From positions 1 through 43,357 of the forward strand of contig JAILRU010000057.1 in assembly GCA_024697945.1 (NCBI GenBank): a DNA stretch of 43,357 bases, in the 5' to 3' direction. The DNA comes from Bacteroidaceae bacterium. Lineage in GTDB: Bacteria > Bacteroidota > Bacteroidia > Bacteroidales > Bacteroidaceae. Under the pieces are notes generated by a model. The model worked only from the letters and a program-made list of their open reading frames with translations, did no database searches and was not told the origin of the DNA. A program made the position numbers and the translations under genes. This document shows positions 1-7,949 of the stretch, one piece after another. Numbering within the stretch: position 1 is the first letter of the stretch; every line of letters starts with the position of its first letter.

Positions 1-67
1 GTAAAAAGTTCCCGAATTATTTAGAATCCTGCTAAATTTTGAGTATAATTAAAAAAAACATATTATT

Positions 68-682
68 ATGCCTGAAACGGATAATTATAGGGAACATACT
101 CCTAGAACAAGAGAAGAAAGATTAGAAGACCTTATGAATGAAACAAGGCGAATCTATCTTAAGGCCGCAGTTAAACAATTTAATCAAATCAAATACAATT
201 GGCAAGAGCAGCTGATTTTGTACCGAGGAAAGGCCGTGTATGAGTGTTTAATGCTTATGCATGATGACATTTGGAAAGTTGATTTGTCGGGTTGTGATAG
301 TGGAGATGTTATCTGTTTTGCTCAATACACATATATATACGCATTGCAGCAATTCGTTCGCTTTTTAAAAACCGTTACTCCCAATGATGATTTGTACCGT
401 TCTATTTCTATTTTTGGTGGTCATGAAAAGATAATTGATGATATTGATAGTATAGGTTCACTTCTGAAGGAATTGAGAGGGTTGGCGAATTTGGATTTGA
501 AATACCATTTTGGCAACATGGATGAATTTGGTCCAGAATTTCTTGAGCAATTAAGAAAACATTATTCATACCCGAATTTGGGTTTGGGGCATGCGTTGGA
601 CTATTCTATTACCCAACTCAATTCCTTTCCTCGAGAAGAAGAAACAGGTATAAACGCAGCATTTGATGGTGCTCAAAAATAA
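68..682 (+). CDS. Hypothetical protein, 204 aa
   Basis: I do not recognise this protein. It is soluble, with no signal peptide or membrane segment. The first 30 residues are charged (many R, E and D), followed by a mixed helical-looking body rich in aromatic residues (for example FAQYTYIYALQQF near residues 84-96) and a short acidic tail. The ATG at 68 follows an A-rich AT leader with no clear Shine-Dalgarno sequence, as is usual in Bacteroidetes. A second small gene follows about 40 bases downstream on the same strand, so the two may be co-transcribed. Codon use is AT-rich compared with the housekeeping genes to its right, which hints at an accessory gene. Function unknown. Confidence 0.7.
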   Translation: MPETDNYREHTPRTREERLEDLMNETRRIYLKAAVKQFNQIKYNWQEQLILYRGKAVYECLMLMHDDIWKVDLSGCDSGDVICFAQYTYIYALQQFVRFLKTVTPNDDLYRSISIFGGHEKIIDDIDSIGSLLKELRGLANLDLKYHFGNMDEFGPEFLEQLRKHYSYPNLGLGHALDYSITQLNSFPREEETGINAAFDGAQK

Positions 683-724
683 AAATATACAAACCCCATA
701 GTGTTATTAAAGAACGATTTACCT

Positions 725-1045
725 ATGACATTTTCCATGAGCAACAAAGACAAACAGGAAAGGGAACAGCGTATTAGGGATATTTTTGCACGTGTTGCCA
801 ATATAGACCCATTTGTGCACTACCTAGAAGATGTCCTGTTATTCGAAGGTGACCGTCTGTATATCCGCGACAGATTCGACCCACGAGGGCCTATAGAAAT
901 CGGAGTGCTGAACAGGGATGCAAACATTGATGACCCTACATTATGGAAAACGGAATTTGGCCCATATACACCCAAACTGGATATGGACGATGAGACGATT
1001 AAACAATTCATGGACGTTCTCTATGATTTCTACGATGAGTATTAA
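725..1045 (+). CDS. Small hypothetical protein, about 106 aa
   Basis: I do not recognise this short, acidic, soluble protein. It is rich in D, E, F and Y and ends in a cluster of D/Y residues (MDVLYDFYDEY). The frame is open from a GTG at 701, but ATG codons at 725 and 737 are more likely starts; 725 is chosen here. The middle (DPFVHYLEDVLLFEGDRLYIRDRFDPRG) looks like a compact alpha/beta domain with no known motif. It lies just downstream of the 204-aa gene and may share its transcript. A strong hairpin region begins about 80 bases after its stop. Confidence 0.6.
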   Translation: MTFSMSNKDKQEREQRIRDIFARVANIDPFVHYLEDVLLFEGDRLYIRDRFDPRGPIEIGVLNRDANIDDPTLWKTEFGPYTPKLDMDDETIKQFMDVLYDFYDEY

Positions 1046-1091
1046 CACTAGGCGCGTGACTGCGTGACTGTGTGACATTTACATTTTTAGA

Positions 1092-1123
1092 AATGAAAGA
1101 ATGAAATAATGAAAGAATGAAAA
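1092..1123. repeat. Four tandem octamers (AATGAAAG)
   Basis: Four head-to-tail 8-bp units, AATGAAAG, AATGAAAT, AATGAAAG and AATGAAAA, directly follow a shorter run of CGTGACTG-type units (about 1052-1077). Both lie in non-coding DNA just after the 106-aa gene. They belong to the same class of gene-edge short tandem repeats found throughout the window. Confidence 0.8.
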
Positions 1124-1124
1124 T

Positions 1125-1211
1125 AGCGGAGACTGCATTGTGACTGATGCGGCCTCCGCTTGTGCGTATCTACTGCCGCCGACGCAGGGTGCGGGGGTGT
1201 GCGCGGCGGCA
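1125..1211. other. Two adjacent GC-rich hairpins, possible structured RNA
   Basis: The first hairpin (1125-1160) pairs AGCGGAG with CTCCGCT and, after one mismatch, CTGCAT with ATGCGG around an 8-base loop. The second (1174-1211) pairs TGCCGCCG with CGGCGGCA and continues with CGC/GCG past a bulged A. Both are far more GC-rich than the surrounding intergenic DNA. Neither is followed by a T-run, so they are not ordinary intrinsic terminators. They could be part of a small RNA or a processed 3' end. The structure is visible; the function is not. Confidence 0.45.
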
Positions 1212-1236
1212 TCTGATGATTTTATTGGCTTTTAAA

Positions 1237-1375
1237 TTATATCATATTATCAAAACCTGCTTTTGTGCAGGCATGATAATATAATGAAATCAACGCAATG
1301 CAAACATCTACAAAAATCTGCAAATATCAGGTGACAACAGCCCTCAAAATGAGTATCGGATATTTGCAGATTTTT
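1237..1375. repeat. AT-rich hairpin plus 17-bp perfect inverted repeat
   Basis: A hairpin at about 1237-1287 has a CCTGC/GCAGG core and flanking ATATTATCA/TGATAATAT arms. Next, AAAAATCTGCAAATATC (1312-1328) and its exact reverse complement (1359-1375) form a 17-bp inverted repeat with a 30-base spacer. A related sequence sharing TTTGCAGATTTTT is at 1420-1439. The A-run/T-run ends and the position between convergent genes would suit a bidirectional terminator. The third copy instead suggests a protein-binding site. The remainder, to 1514, holds nothing else I can name. Confidence 0.55.
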
Positions 1376-1521
1376 AGGGTCACTTCTAACGAAATTCGCC
1401 ACAAAATGTGCTAATTTTTATTTGCAGATTTTTGCAAATAGCTGATAATTAGATAGTTATTTTGTTTGTTAAAATACTCTAATAAAGTATTGTAATTACC
1501 TAATAATCAATGTGCTATAAT

Positions 1522-2874
1522 CTATTTTCCCACGCAGAAGTTGGAGAAGATGTTGTGAAGGACATCTTCGGAAGTGATTTCGCTACCGGTGATTTCTGCG
1601 AGGTGATGTAGGCATCCCCGAAGGTCTTCTGCGACAAGGTCAGTTGGCATCTGGTCCGCAAATGCCTGTTTTGCGCGGCGAATTGCTTCGAGGGCCTGCT
1701 GCAGGGCATGATAGTGTCGTACATTTGAAACTGCAGAATGACTTGCATCCAAATTGGTCGGCATGGATGCTGCATGTACGAATGCACGGCGGAGAAGTTC
1801 GATGCCATCACCTTTGGCAGCAGAGATGTGGAACAGGTCGCCTGTGGGCTGACGATGATAGAGGTATGAACTGCTTGGCAGAGTCTGGTCGCACTTGTTG
1901 ATGACTTGCAATACAACCTGGTCATCTCTGAAGCGTAACTCAGGGAACGATACATCGTTTTCCGTCACAAGCAGAACAATCTTAGCCTTTTCTGCGGCTT
2001 GGATGGAGCGTTCAATGCCCATCTGTTCCAATTGGTTGTGTGTCTTACGTATGCCTGCTGTATCAATGAAACGGAATGTGATTCCATCGATTTGTGTGGT
2101 GTCCTCGATGAGGTCGCGCGTAGTGCCCTGAATGTTTGAGACGAGAGCTCTTTCTTCGCCAACAAGGGCATTGAGCAGAGTGGATTTTCCCACGTTCGGT
2201 GCACCGATAATGGCTACGGGAATGCCGTTCTTGATGGCATTGCCTGTTTGGAACGAATCTGCCAGCTGGCTGATGTGCTGTTCCACATTATCCATAAGTT
2301 CAGAGAGTTGCTGCCGACCCGCAAACTCAACATCCTGGTCGTTGAAGTCGAGTTCCAACTCCAACAAAGACGTCAAATGCAGAAGTTGCTGTTGTAGGTC
2401 TGCCAGTTCCTTACTAAACTGCCCACGCAACTGGCTCATTGCCATCTGGTGGGTTGCTTGGGTGGAGGAAGAGATGAGGTCGGCTACAGCTTCTGCCTGG
2501 CTCAAATCCAGCTTGCCATTCATGAAAGCTCTCATCGTGTATTCGCCAGGTTTAGCCTGCCTGGCGCCACTCCAGATAAGAGACTCTAACAAATTCTGTA
2601 CAATATATGGACTGCCGTGACAACTTATCTCTGCACTGTCCTCGCCCGTATATGAATGAGGTGCACGAAAAACAGATACTAGGACTTCGTCGAGTAACTT
2701 GCCATCCATATCCATGATTTGACCAAGATGAACGCTAAAACCCTTTGCTTCCTTAATGGGCTTGGAAAAGATATCATCGGTGATGGCGATTGCATTAGGG
2801 CCGCTGACGCGAACAATAGCAATAGCTCCGCCTGGAGGGGTGGCAAGGGCGCAAATGGTATCTTGTGTGTTCAT
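1522..2874 (-). CDS. mnmE: tRNA modification GTPase MnmE
   Basis: MnmE works with MnmG to install the carboxymethylaminomethyl group on the wobble uridine (U34) of certain tRNAs in the cytoplasm. The sequence is a full-length 450-aa family member. It has an N-terminal tetrahydrofolate-binding domain (about 1-120), a helical domain, and an inserted G domain with the P-loop GAPNVGKST (about 224-232), G2 region TTRD, G3 DTAG (271-274) and G4 NKCD (326-329). It ends in the family's C-terminal CVGK, which carries the catalytic cysteine. The ATG start gives the conserved beginning DTICALATPPGGAIAIVRVSG. It is the last gene of a minus-strand run, 11 bases after the nucleoside phosphorylase gene. Confidence 0.97.
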   Translation of the reverse strand: MNTQDTICALATPPGGAIAIVRVSGPNAIAITDDIFSKPIKEAKGFSVHLGQIMDMDGKLLDEVLVSVFRAPHSYTGEDSAEISCHGSPYIVQNLLESLIWSGARQAKPGEYTMRAFMNGKLDLSQAEAVADLISSSTQATHQMAMSQLRGQFSKELADLQQQLLHLTSLLELELDFNDQDVEFAGRQQLSELMDNVEQHISQLADSFQTGNAIKNGIPVAIIGAPNVGKSTLLNALVGEERALVSNIQGTTRDLIEDTTQIDGITFRFIDTAGIRKTHNQLEQMGIERSIQAAEKAKIVLLVTENDVSFPELRFRDDQVVLQVINKCDQTLPSSSYLYHRQPTGDLFHISAAKGDGIELLRRAFVHAASMPTNLDASHSAVSNVRHYHALQQALEAIRRAKQAFADQMPTDLVAEDLRGCLHHLAEITGSEITSEDVLHNIFSNFCVGK

Positions 2875-2885
2875 CCTTTTAGCAT

Positions 2886-3767
2886 TTAGATGCGGTCAAG
2901 TACTAGCTTGATGAGGGTGTCAATGCTGTTCTTGTATTCGGTGTTCATTTCCTTTGCATATCGGTTGGCGATGACCATGCAGCAGGTCATGGCACGATGG
3001 CCGAGCAGGGCAGAGAGGCCAGCAAGTGCAGAAGACTCCATCTCGAAGTTGCATATCTTCAGCTCGCCTTCAGGTGTTTGATAGCGGAAAGATTCAACCT
3101 TCTTGTTCTGTTCTGGGTCTTGAATCTTGAGGCGAGTCTGACGGCCTTGAGGACCATAGAATCCGCCACAGGCAACAGTAATACCACGCAGCATTTCCTT
3201 GCCTGCAACCTGTTCGATGAGAGATTTGTTGGCAGTCGCTACGTAAGGTGCGCCCTTCTGAGGACACCAATTCATGTGTTGGACGAAGGCTTTTTCCAGC
3301 TCGAGGTCGCAGACATCGTTGCGTCCGGCATAGTAGTTAAGCAGGCCGTCGAAGCCAATACTCTTGACACTGGCAATGAAAGTCCCCAAGGGAGCCTCGG
3401 ACTGCAATCCGCCACAGGTGCCTATACGGACAATCGTTAGCGTACGGTGCTCAGGCTTGTCCTGTCGTTCCTTAAAGTCGATGTTGGCAAGAGCATCCAA
3501 CTCGTTCATTACGATGTCGATATTGTCGCAACCAATGCCCGTGCTTAGAACTGTGATGCGCTTGCCCTTGTAGGTGCCGGTAATGGTATGGAACTCCCGG
3601 CTCTGCAAGTTGCATTCCTTCGTCTCAAAGTGGCTTGCCACGGTATCGACTCGCCCAGGGTCGCCAACGAGGATTATCTTGTCAGCCAGCTGTTCAGGTT
3701 TGATGTGAAGATGGAAAATGCTACCATCCTCATTGATAATGAGTTCGGAGGATTCGTATTTGTTCAT
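2886..3767 (-). CDS. Nucleoside phosphorylase, uridine phosphorylase-like
   Basis: This belongs to the PNP/UDP family of enzymes, which cleave nucleosides with phosphate into base plus ribose-1-phosphate in the salvage pathway. The 293-aa protein shows the phosphate-binding GDPGR near residues 35-39, the STGIG segment, the VRIGTCGG motif and the ribose-binding FEMESSAL segment, all in family order. It is longer than E. coli Udp (about 253 aa), as is usual for the Bacteroidetes version. Base preference (uridine or broader) cannot be set from sequence by eye. It lies 11 bases upstream of mnmE and 4 bases downstream of the exported beta-propeller-like gene, so it is likely in one operon. Confidence 0.88.
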   Translation of the reverse strand: MNKYESSELIINEDGSIFHLHIKPEQLADKIILVGDPGRVDTVASHFETKECNLQSREFHTITGTYKGKRITVLSTGIGCDNIDIVMNELDALANIDFKERQDKPEHRTLTIVRIGTCGGLQSEAPLGTFIASVKSIGFDGLLNYYAGRNDVCDLELEKAFVQHMNWCPQKGAPYVATANKSLIEQVAGKEMLRGITVACGGFYGPQGRQTRLKIQDPEQNKKVESFRYQTPEGELKICNFEMESSALAGLSALLGHRAMTCCMVIANRYAKEMNTEYKNSIDTLIKLVLDRI

Positions 3768-3771
3768 AGTC

Positions 3772-5025
3772 TTAATTATTTAGTTCCAGGTGGCGGATTT
3801 CTTTCTCAAAAGCCAACTTGTCTGTGGCAAGGCGCTCGTAAGCAGATTCAATGAGGCGTATTTGTGCTGCTATCTGGGCGCGCTGTACTTCATTCATTGT
3901 GGCATACTTAGAGCGAAGTGAGCTCAATTCCTTGCCCTTAGCATCATATTCTTTCTGTGTCTCAAGCCAAACCTTAGCTTTCTGCTGTGCTTGCAGATTC
4001 TTGAAACTGGCTAAGGAATAATAGGTTTTGCTGTCGTTGACAACGAATGTAAAGTCGCGGTGTTCCTTGCTCCCTGAGCACTGTTCCTCGTTCCTTGCCT
4101 CTTCGAGACGCTTCTTGGCGGCATCAACGGCAGCCCTGTCTGTCCAAGTATCCATGATGGATGCAATGCGAGCCAGTGATGCAAGTCTTTTTTCCCCGAT
4201 TTCATCTTCATTGTAGATACGGCGTGTTTCTGTGGGGATGAACGTATAGAGACACACCATATCGGCATTTTGGTTGCGGTCGGTCACGAACCAGCCTAAC
4301 TGCTGAAACTCATCGATGACCATAAGATAGTCATTTGCCGGTGAATTGAAAGGCATGCCGATGTTTTCAGGTGACAGGAACTGCTGGCTGTCAGCATCGT
4401 AGCGCGTCATGAAGATGTCATAGCCGCCAATGCTTTCCTCGCACTCCGCTGCATAGTACATCGTGATGCCATCGCTGAGCATGAAGGGGAAGTTGAGGTT
4501 GTCATTTTCCTCCTCATCGAATCCCGTTAGCTGATGCTCCATCGACCATTCTCCACCAATGAGTGACTTCTCCTTCAGGCGAAGTCGCCCCATCTTGTTT
4601 GCCTCGGAATAGACAATCCGATTGCCAAGTTCGTTACGGAAGAGCATACAGTCATTGTTCTTGCTAGTCTTGAAGAAATCGGCATAACTCATTATTGAGC
4701 CGCATTCCTCAGAGAGCTTAATCTGTTGCAACACTTGGTTTTTAGGCAAAACAATGCTGTCGATGAACGTCACCTGTTCTGTGGAGTTCAGTCTAATCTG
4801 TGACTTGCGTACTGTTTCGAGCAATCCCTCCTCGTAATCGGTTGGCAGCTTCTTTTTCTTCAAGTCTGCAATCTGATATTCCAAGATTTCCTCAGCAAGA
4901 GAGAAGTCATAGGCAGCCATTGCCTCTTGCGGCGTGACGGTATATACTGGTGCCTTTCCACGCTTTTGTGCTGTAATGGAAAGCGAGAAACACATAGCAA
5001 CGATTATGACAATCGATTTCTTCAT
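3772..5025 (-). CDS. Exported protein with PD40/TolB-like region, 417 aa
   Basis: No known function. The frame extends upstream to 5148 into the next gene, but the ATG at 5025 gives a clear signal peptide (MKKSIVIIVAMCFSLSITAQ), so that start is used. Residues of about 145-260 contain segments such as NFPFMLSDGITMYYAAE, GGYDIFMTRYD and DYLMVIDEFQQLGWFVTDR. These resemble WD40-like (PD40) beta-propeller blades seen in OmpA/TolB-type Bacteroidetes envelope proteins. The C-terminal third is lysine/glutamate-rich and likely coiled coil (residues 330-417). It probably acts in the periplasm. It sits between a DUF486 membrane-protein gene and the nucleoside phosphorylase with almost no spacing, suggesting co-transcription. 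Confidence 0.75.
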   Translation of the reverse strand: MKKSIVIIVAMCFSLSITAQKRGKAPVYTVTPQEAMAAYDFSLAEEILEYQIADLKKKKLPTDYEEGLLETVRKSQIRLNSTEQVTFIDSIVLPKNQVLQQIKLSEECGSIMSYADFFKTSKNNDCMLFRNELGNRIVYSEANKMGRLRLKEKSLIGGEWSMEHQLTGFDEEENDNLNFPFMLSDGITMYYAAECEESIGGYDIFMTRYDADSQQFLSPENIGMPFNSPANDYLMVIDEFQQLGWFVTDRNQNADMVCLYTFIPTETRRIYNEDEIGEKRLASLARIASIMDTWTDRAAVDAAKKRLEEARNEEQCSGSKEHRDFTFVVNDSKTYYSLASFKNLQAQQKAKVWLETQKEYDAKGKELSSLRSKYATMNEVQRAQIAAQIRLIESAYERLATDKLAFEKEIRHLELNN

Positions 5026-5035
5026 ATATTGACAG

Positions 5036-5401
5036 TTATTTGAATACGAAATATACGGCGAGAACCAGACAGATGAGTGCTGCGAAGTGATTCCAGTGGA
5101 GTTGTTGTCCCTGGAAGAGGAGATTGGCAATGATGCAGAAGACGACAAGCGAGACGACCTCCTGAATGACTTTCAACTGCATCAGCGAGAATGGCCCGCC
5201 ATTGCCGACAAAGCCTATCCTGTTGGCTGGTACCTGACAGCAGTACTCGAAGAAGGCGATGGTCCACGAGAAAAGAATGACACCGAACAGTGGCCAGTTG
5301 GATGACACTCCTGTCTCGTTGAGCTTCAGATGTCCGTACCATGCAAGTGTCATAAAGACATTGCTGGTAATCAATAATAATATTGTATAAAGAGCACTCA
5401 C
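5036..5401 (-). CDS. DUF486/DMT-family small membrane protein
   Basis: A 121-aa integral membrane protein with four predicted transmembrane helices. Conserved DUF486 features are visible: TLAWYGHLK near the start, SWTIAFFEYCCQVPANRIG in the middle and FSLMQLKVIQEVVSLVVF after it. The family is related to drug/metabolite transporters, but no substrate is established. It starts 12 bases after the stop of the ferredoxin:NADP reductase fusion, and the next gene begins 10 bases after its own stop, so it is inside a tight minus-strand operon. Confidence 0.88.
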   Translation of the reverse strand: MSALYTILLLITSNVFMTLAWYGHLKLNETGVSSNWPLFGVILFSWTIAFFEYCCQVPANRIGFVGNGGPFSLMQLKVIQEVVSLVVFCIIANLLFQGQQLHWNHFAALICLVLAVYFVFK

Positions 5402-5413
5402 AGTCTTAATACA

Positions 5414-7789
5414 TTATTTTGAAAGGTATTCGTGCATTGCAGCAGCAGCACGGCGTCCATCACCCATTGCAAGAATTACCGTTGCACCACCACGAACGAT
5501 GTCGCCTCCGGCAAAGATGGTGGGGATATTGGTCTGCATACCTTCGTTGACCACAATAGTATTCTTGCGACCTAATTCGAGGCCATGTATCGATGTCGGA
5601 ACAATGGGATTGGGACTGACGCCGACAGCAACGATTGCCTGGTCGATGGTAATTGTCTCGGTTGCTCCGGGCATGGGAACAGGAGAACGGCGTCCGCTGG
5701 CATCAGGCTCGCCAAGCTCCATCTTCTGGAGCACCACCTCAGTGACATTGCCTTTCTCGTCAGCATGATACTCGATGGGATTATGCAAGGTGAGGAACTC
5801 AATGCCTTCCTCCTTAGCGTGCTTCACTTCCTCGAGACGGGCTGGCATTTCCTCTTCGCTACGACGATAGGCGATGAATACACGCTCAGCACCCAAACGC
5901 TTAGCGGTTCGGCAACTGTCCATTGCGGTGTTTCCGCCACCTACGACCATAACGTTCTTAGCTTTCTTGATGGGCGTTGCGAATTCGGGATTGCTAGCAT
6001 CCATCAAATTGACACGGGTCAGGTATTCGTTGGATGACATGATACCGTTGGAGTTCTCACCAGGAATGTTCATGAAGTTAGGCAGACCTGCGCCAGAACC
6101 TACGAAGATGCCTTTAAAGCCTTCTGCTTCCAACTCTGCCACAGAAATGGTCTTACCTATGATACAATCCTTGACGAACTTTACGCCAATCTTCTCCAGA
6201 TTCTGTATTTCAACATCAACGATGGCGTTCGGAAGACGGAATTCGGGAATGCCGTACTTCAGCACGCCACCAATCTCGTGCAGAGCCTCAAAGACGGTCA
6301 CATCATAACCTGCTTTTGCCATATCGCCTGCAAAGCTCAAACCTGAAGGGCCAGAGCCGATGACTGCAATCTTCTTGCCGTTCTTCTCTGCAACTTCTAG
6401 CAGACTGGTCTTTCCTGACTCGCGTTCAAAGTCCGCAGCAAAACGTTCCAGGTTACCTATGGCAACAGCAGGCTCCTTCATCTTCAAATGGATGCATTGT
6501 GCCTCACATTGTTTCTCTTGGGGACAAACGCGACCGCAGACAGCGGGTAGGGCAGAGGTGTTCTTCAGGACTCTGGCAGCATTGAGGAACTCCCCGCGCT
6601 CGATATTCTTGATGAACGAAGGAATATTGATACCTACGGGGCATCCTTGCATACAGGTCGGATTAGCGCAGTCGAGACAGCGCTTTGCCTCTGTCATAGC
6701 CTGTTCTACTGTGAGGCCTTGGTTTACTTCCTCCAAACGAGTGGTAGCACGATAAACAGGATCCAGTTCTGGCATCTTGCAACGCTCGATACCTGTACGC
6801 TCCTTAGCCTTCATAGACTTGCGAATCTCCTCACGCCAAGCTGCATTGCGGTCGGTAAGTTCTGCCAAAGGTGTCGTGGTGTCCATGTCGTCAGCATTTG
6901 CCGCATTGGTCTTCGAACACTTCTTTTGCTCCTTGCATGTTGTTCCTTGCTCAGCACTCTTGCCTTCCAAAGCGGCTTGGTAAGCGGCCATTGCTTCCAT
7001 CTCTTCTGCTTTGAAGGCTCCACCTCGTTGCATCATCTCGTTGAAGTCAACTTGATGGCCGTCGAACTCGGGGCCGTCAACGCAAACGAACTTAGTCTTG
7101 CCTCCGACACTTACACGGCAAGCGCCGCACATTCCTGTGCCATCGACCATGATGGTGTTAAGACTGACATCGGTGGGGATATCATATTTCTTGGTCAGCA
7201 GGCAGCAGAACTTCATCATGATGGCGGGACCAATGGCAAAGCACTTATCGACTTTTTCGCGCTGGATGACTTCTTCCATACCTACGGTCACCACGCCTTG
7301 CTTGCCGTATGAACCGTCATCGGTCATGATGATGACTTCGTCACTGGCAGCACGGACCTCTTCTTCAAGGATGATGAGTTCCTTGCTACGGCCGGCAATG
7401 ACGCTGATAACACGGTTGCCGGCAGCCTTGAGTGCCTGAATAATAGGAAGCATTGGAGCGGTGCCAACGCCACCTCCAGCACAAAGGACAGTTCCATAGT
7501 TCTCGATATGTGTGGCACGACCCAGAGGACCGACTACGTCTGCTATATAATCACCTTCGTTCAGGGCACAGAGCTGGCTGGTACTTGCGCCTACCGTTTG
7601 GATAACCAGCGTGATGGTTCCCTTCTCTTTGTCACTTCCAGCTATGGTGAGAGGCACGCGTTCGCCCTTTTCATCAACGCGAACAATAACGAAGTGTCCG
7701 GCTTTGCGTGCCTTTGCAATCAATGGTGCTTCGACGTCCAGACGGAAAACCTTCTCGCTGAACTGAACTTTCTTAACAATCTTATACAT
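5414..7789 (-). CDS. Fused NfnA/NfnB-type ferredoxin:NADP+ oxidoreductase
   Basis: A 791-aa fusion often named dihydroorotate dehydrogenase B NAD-binding subunit/NADPH-dependent glutamate synthase. Residues 1-255 are the FAD/[2Fe-2S] reductase half: RVPLTIAGSD for flavin, CAGGGVGTAPM for NAD, and iron-sulfur cysteines near 221, 224 and 236. Residues of about 300-791 are the glutamate-synthase small-subunit-like half: two cysteine sets (371/374/379/383 and 418/422/428/432) for [4Fe-4S] clusters, a GSGPSG FAD motif near 478 and a GGGNTAMD NADPH motif near 605. In anaerobes this pair, as separate NfnA and NfnB, performs electron bifurcation between NADH, NADPH and ferredoxin. That role is inferred here. 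True glutamate synthase would need the large amidotransferase subunit, which is not nearby. A lysine/cysteine-rich linker (about 270-300) joins the halves. Confidence 0.88.
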   Translation of the reverse strand: MYKIVKKVQFSEKVFRLDVEAPLIAKARKAGHFVIVRVDEKGERVPLTIAGSDKEKGTITLVIQTVGASTSQLCALNEGDYIADVVGPLGRATHIENYGTVLCAGGGVGTAPMLPIIQALKAAGNRVISVIAGRSKELIILEEEVRAASDEVIIMTDDGSYGKQGVVTVGMEEVIQREKVDKCFAIGPAIMMKFCCLLTKKYDIPTDVSLNTIMVDGTGMCGACRVSVGGKTKFVCVDGPEFDGHQVDFNEMMQRGGAFKAEEMEAMAAYQAALEGKSAEQGTTCKEQKKCSKTNAANADDMDTTTPLAELTDRNAAWREEIRKSMKAKERTGIERCKMPELDPVYRATTRLEEVNQGLTVEQAMTEAKRCLDCANPTCMQGCPVGINIPSFIKNIERGEFLNAARVLKNTSALPAVCGRVCPQEKQCEAQCIHLKMKEPAVAIGNLERFAADFERESGKTSLLEVAEKNGKKIAVIGSGPSGLSFAGDMAKAGYDVTVFEALHEIGGVLKYGIPEFRLPNAIVDVEIQNLEKIGVKFVKDCIIGKTISVAELEAEGFKGIFVGSGAGLPNFMNIPGENSNGIMSSNEYLTRVNLMDASNPEFATPIKKAKNVMVVGGGNTAMDSCRTAKRLGAERVFIAYRRSEEEMPARLEEVKHAKEEGIEFLTLHNPIEYHADEKGNVTEVVLQKMELGEPDASGRRSPVPMPGATETITIDQAIVAVGVSPNPIVPTSIHGLELGRKNTIVVNEGMQTNIPTIFAGGDIVRGGATVILAMGDGRRAAAAMHEYLSK

Positions 7790-7839
7790 ACCTTTTTATT
7801 ATAATTGTTCTTTACCTTGTTATAATGGTTCCTTACCTT

Positions 7840-7922
7840 GATACTATCGGGCTTGCCAACTGCGATACTATCGGGCTTACTAACTGCGATACTATCGGGC
7901 TTGCCAACTGCGATACTATCGG
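7840..7922. repeat. 24-bp tandem repeat, about 3.5 copies
   Basis: Units start at 7840, 7864, 7888 and 7912 (partial). The unit contains GATACTATCGGGCTT; copy 2 differs at two positions. It lies in the 160-bp gap between serS and the reductase fusion, within the likely 5' leader of the latter. Because 24 is a multiple of three, a minus-strand frame from the ATG at 7935 reads through as repeated DSIAVGKP, but that frame runs into the fusion gene out of phase and is not called as a gene. There are no unique spacers, so it is not a CRISPR array. Confidence 0.85.
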
Positions 7923-7949
7923 TGTTTTGGACCATTTATTAGTCATATT

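Noticed and set aside
5414..7789. True glutamate synthase or dihydroorotate dehydrogenase subunit
   Set aside because: Neither the large GltB-type amidotransferase nor a PyrD catalytic subunit is adjacent; the domain pair fits an NfnAB-type reductase better.
7840..7922. CRISPR array
   Set aside because: Repeats are contiguous without unique spacers and there are no cas genes.
7720..7935. Small frame with repeated DSIAVGKP as a possible leader peptide or surface protein
   Set aside because: It runs out of phase into the reductase gene, has no initiation context, and the pattern is explained by a 24-bp DNA repeat.
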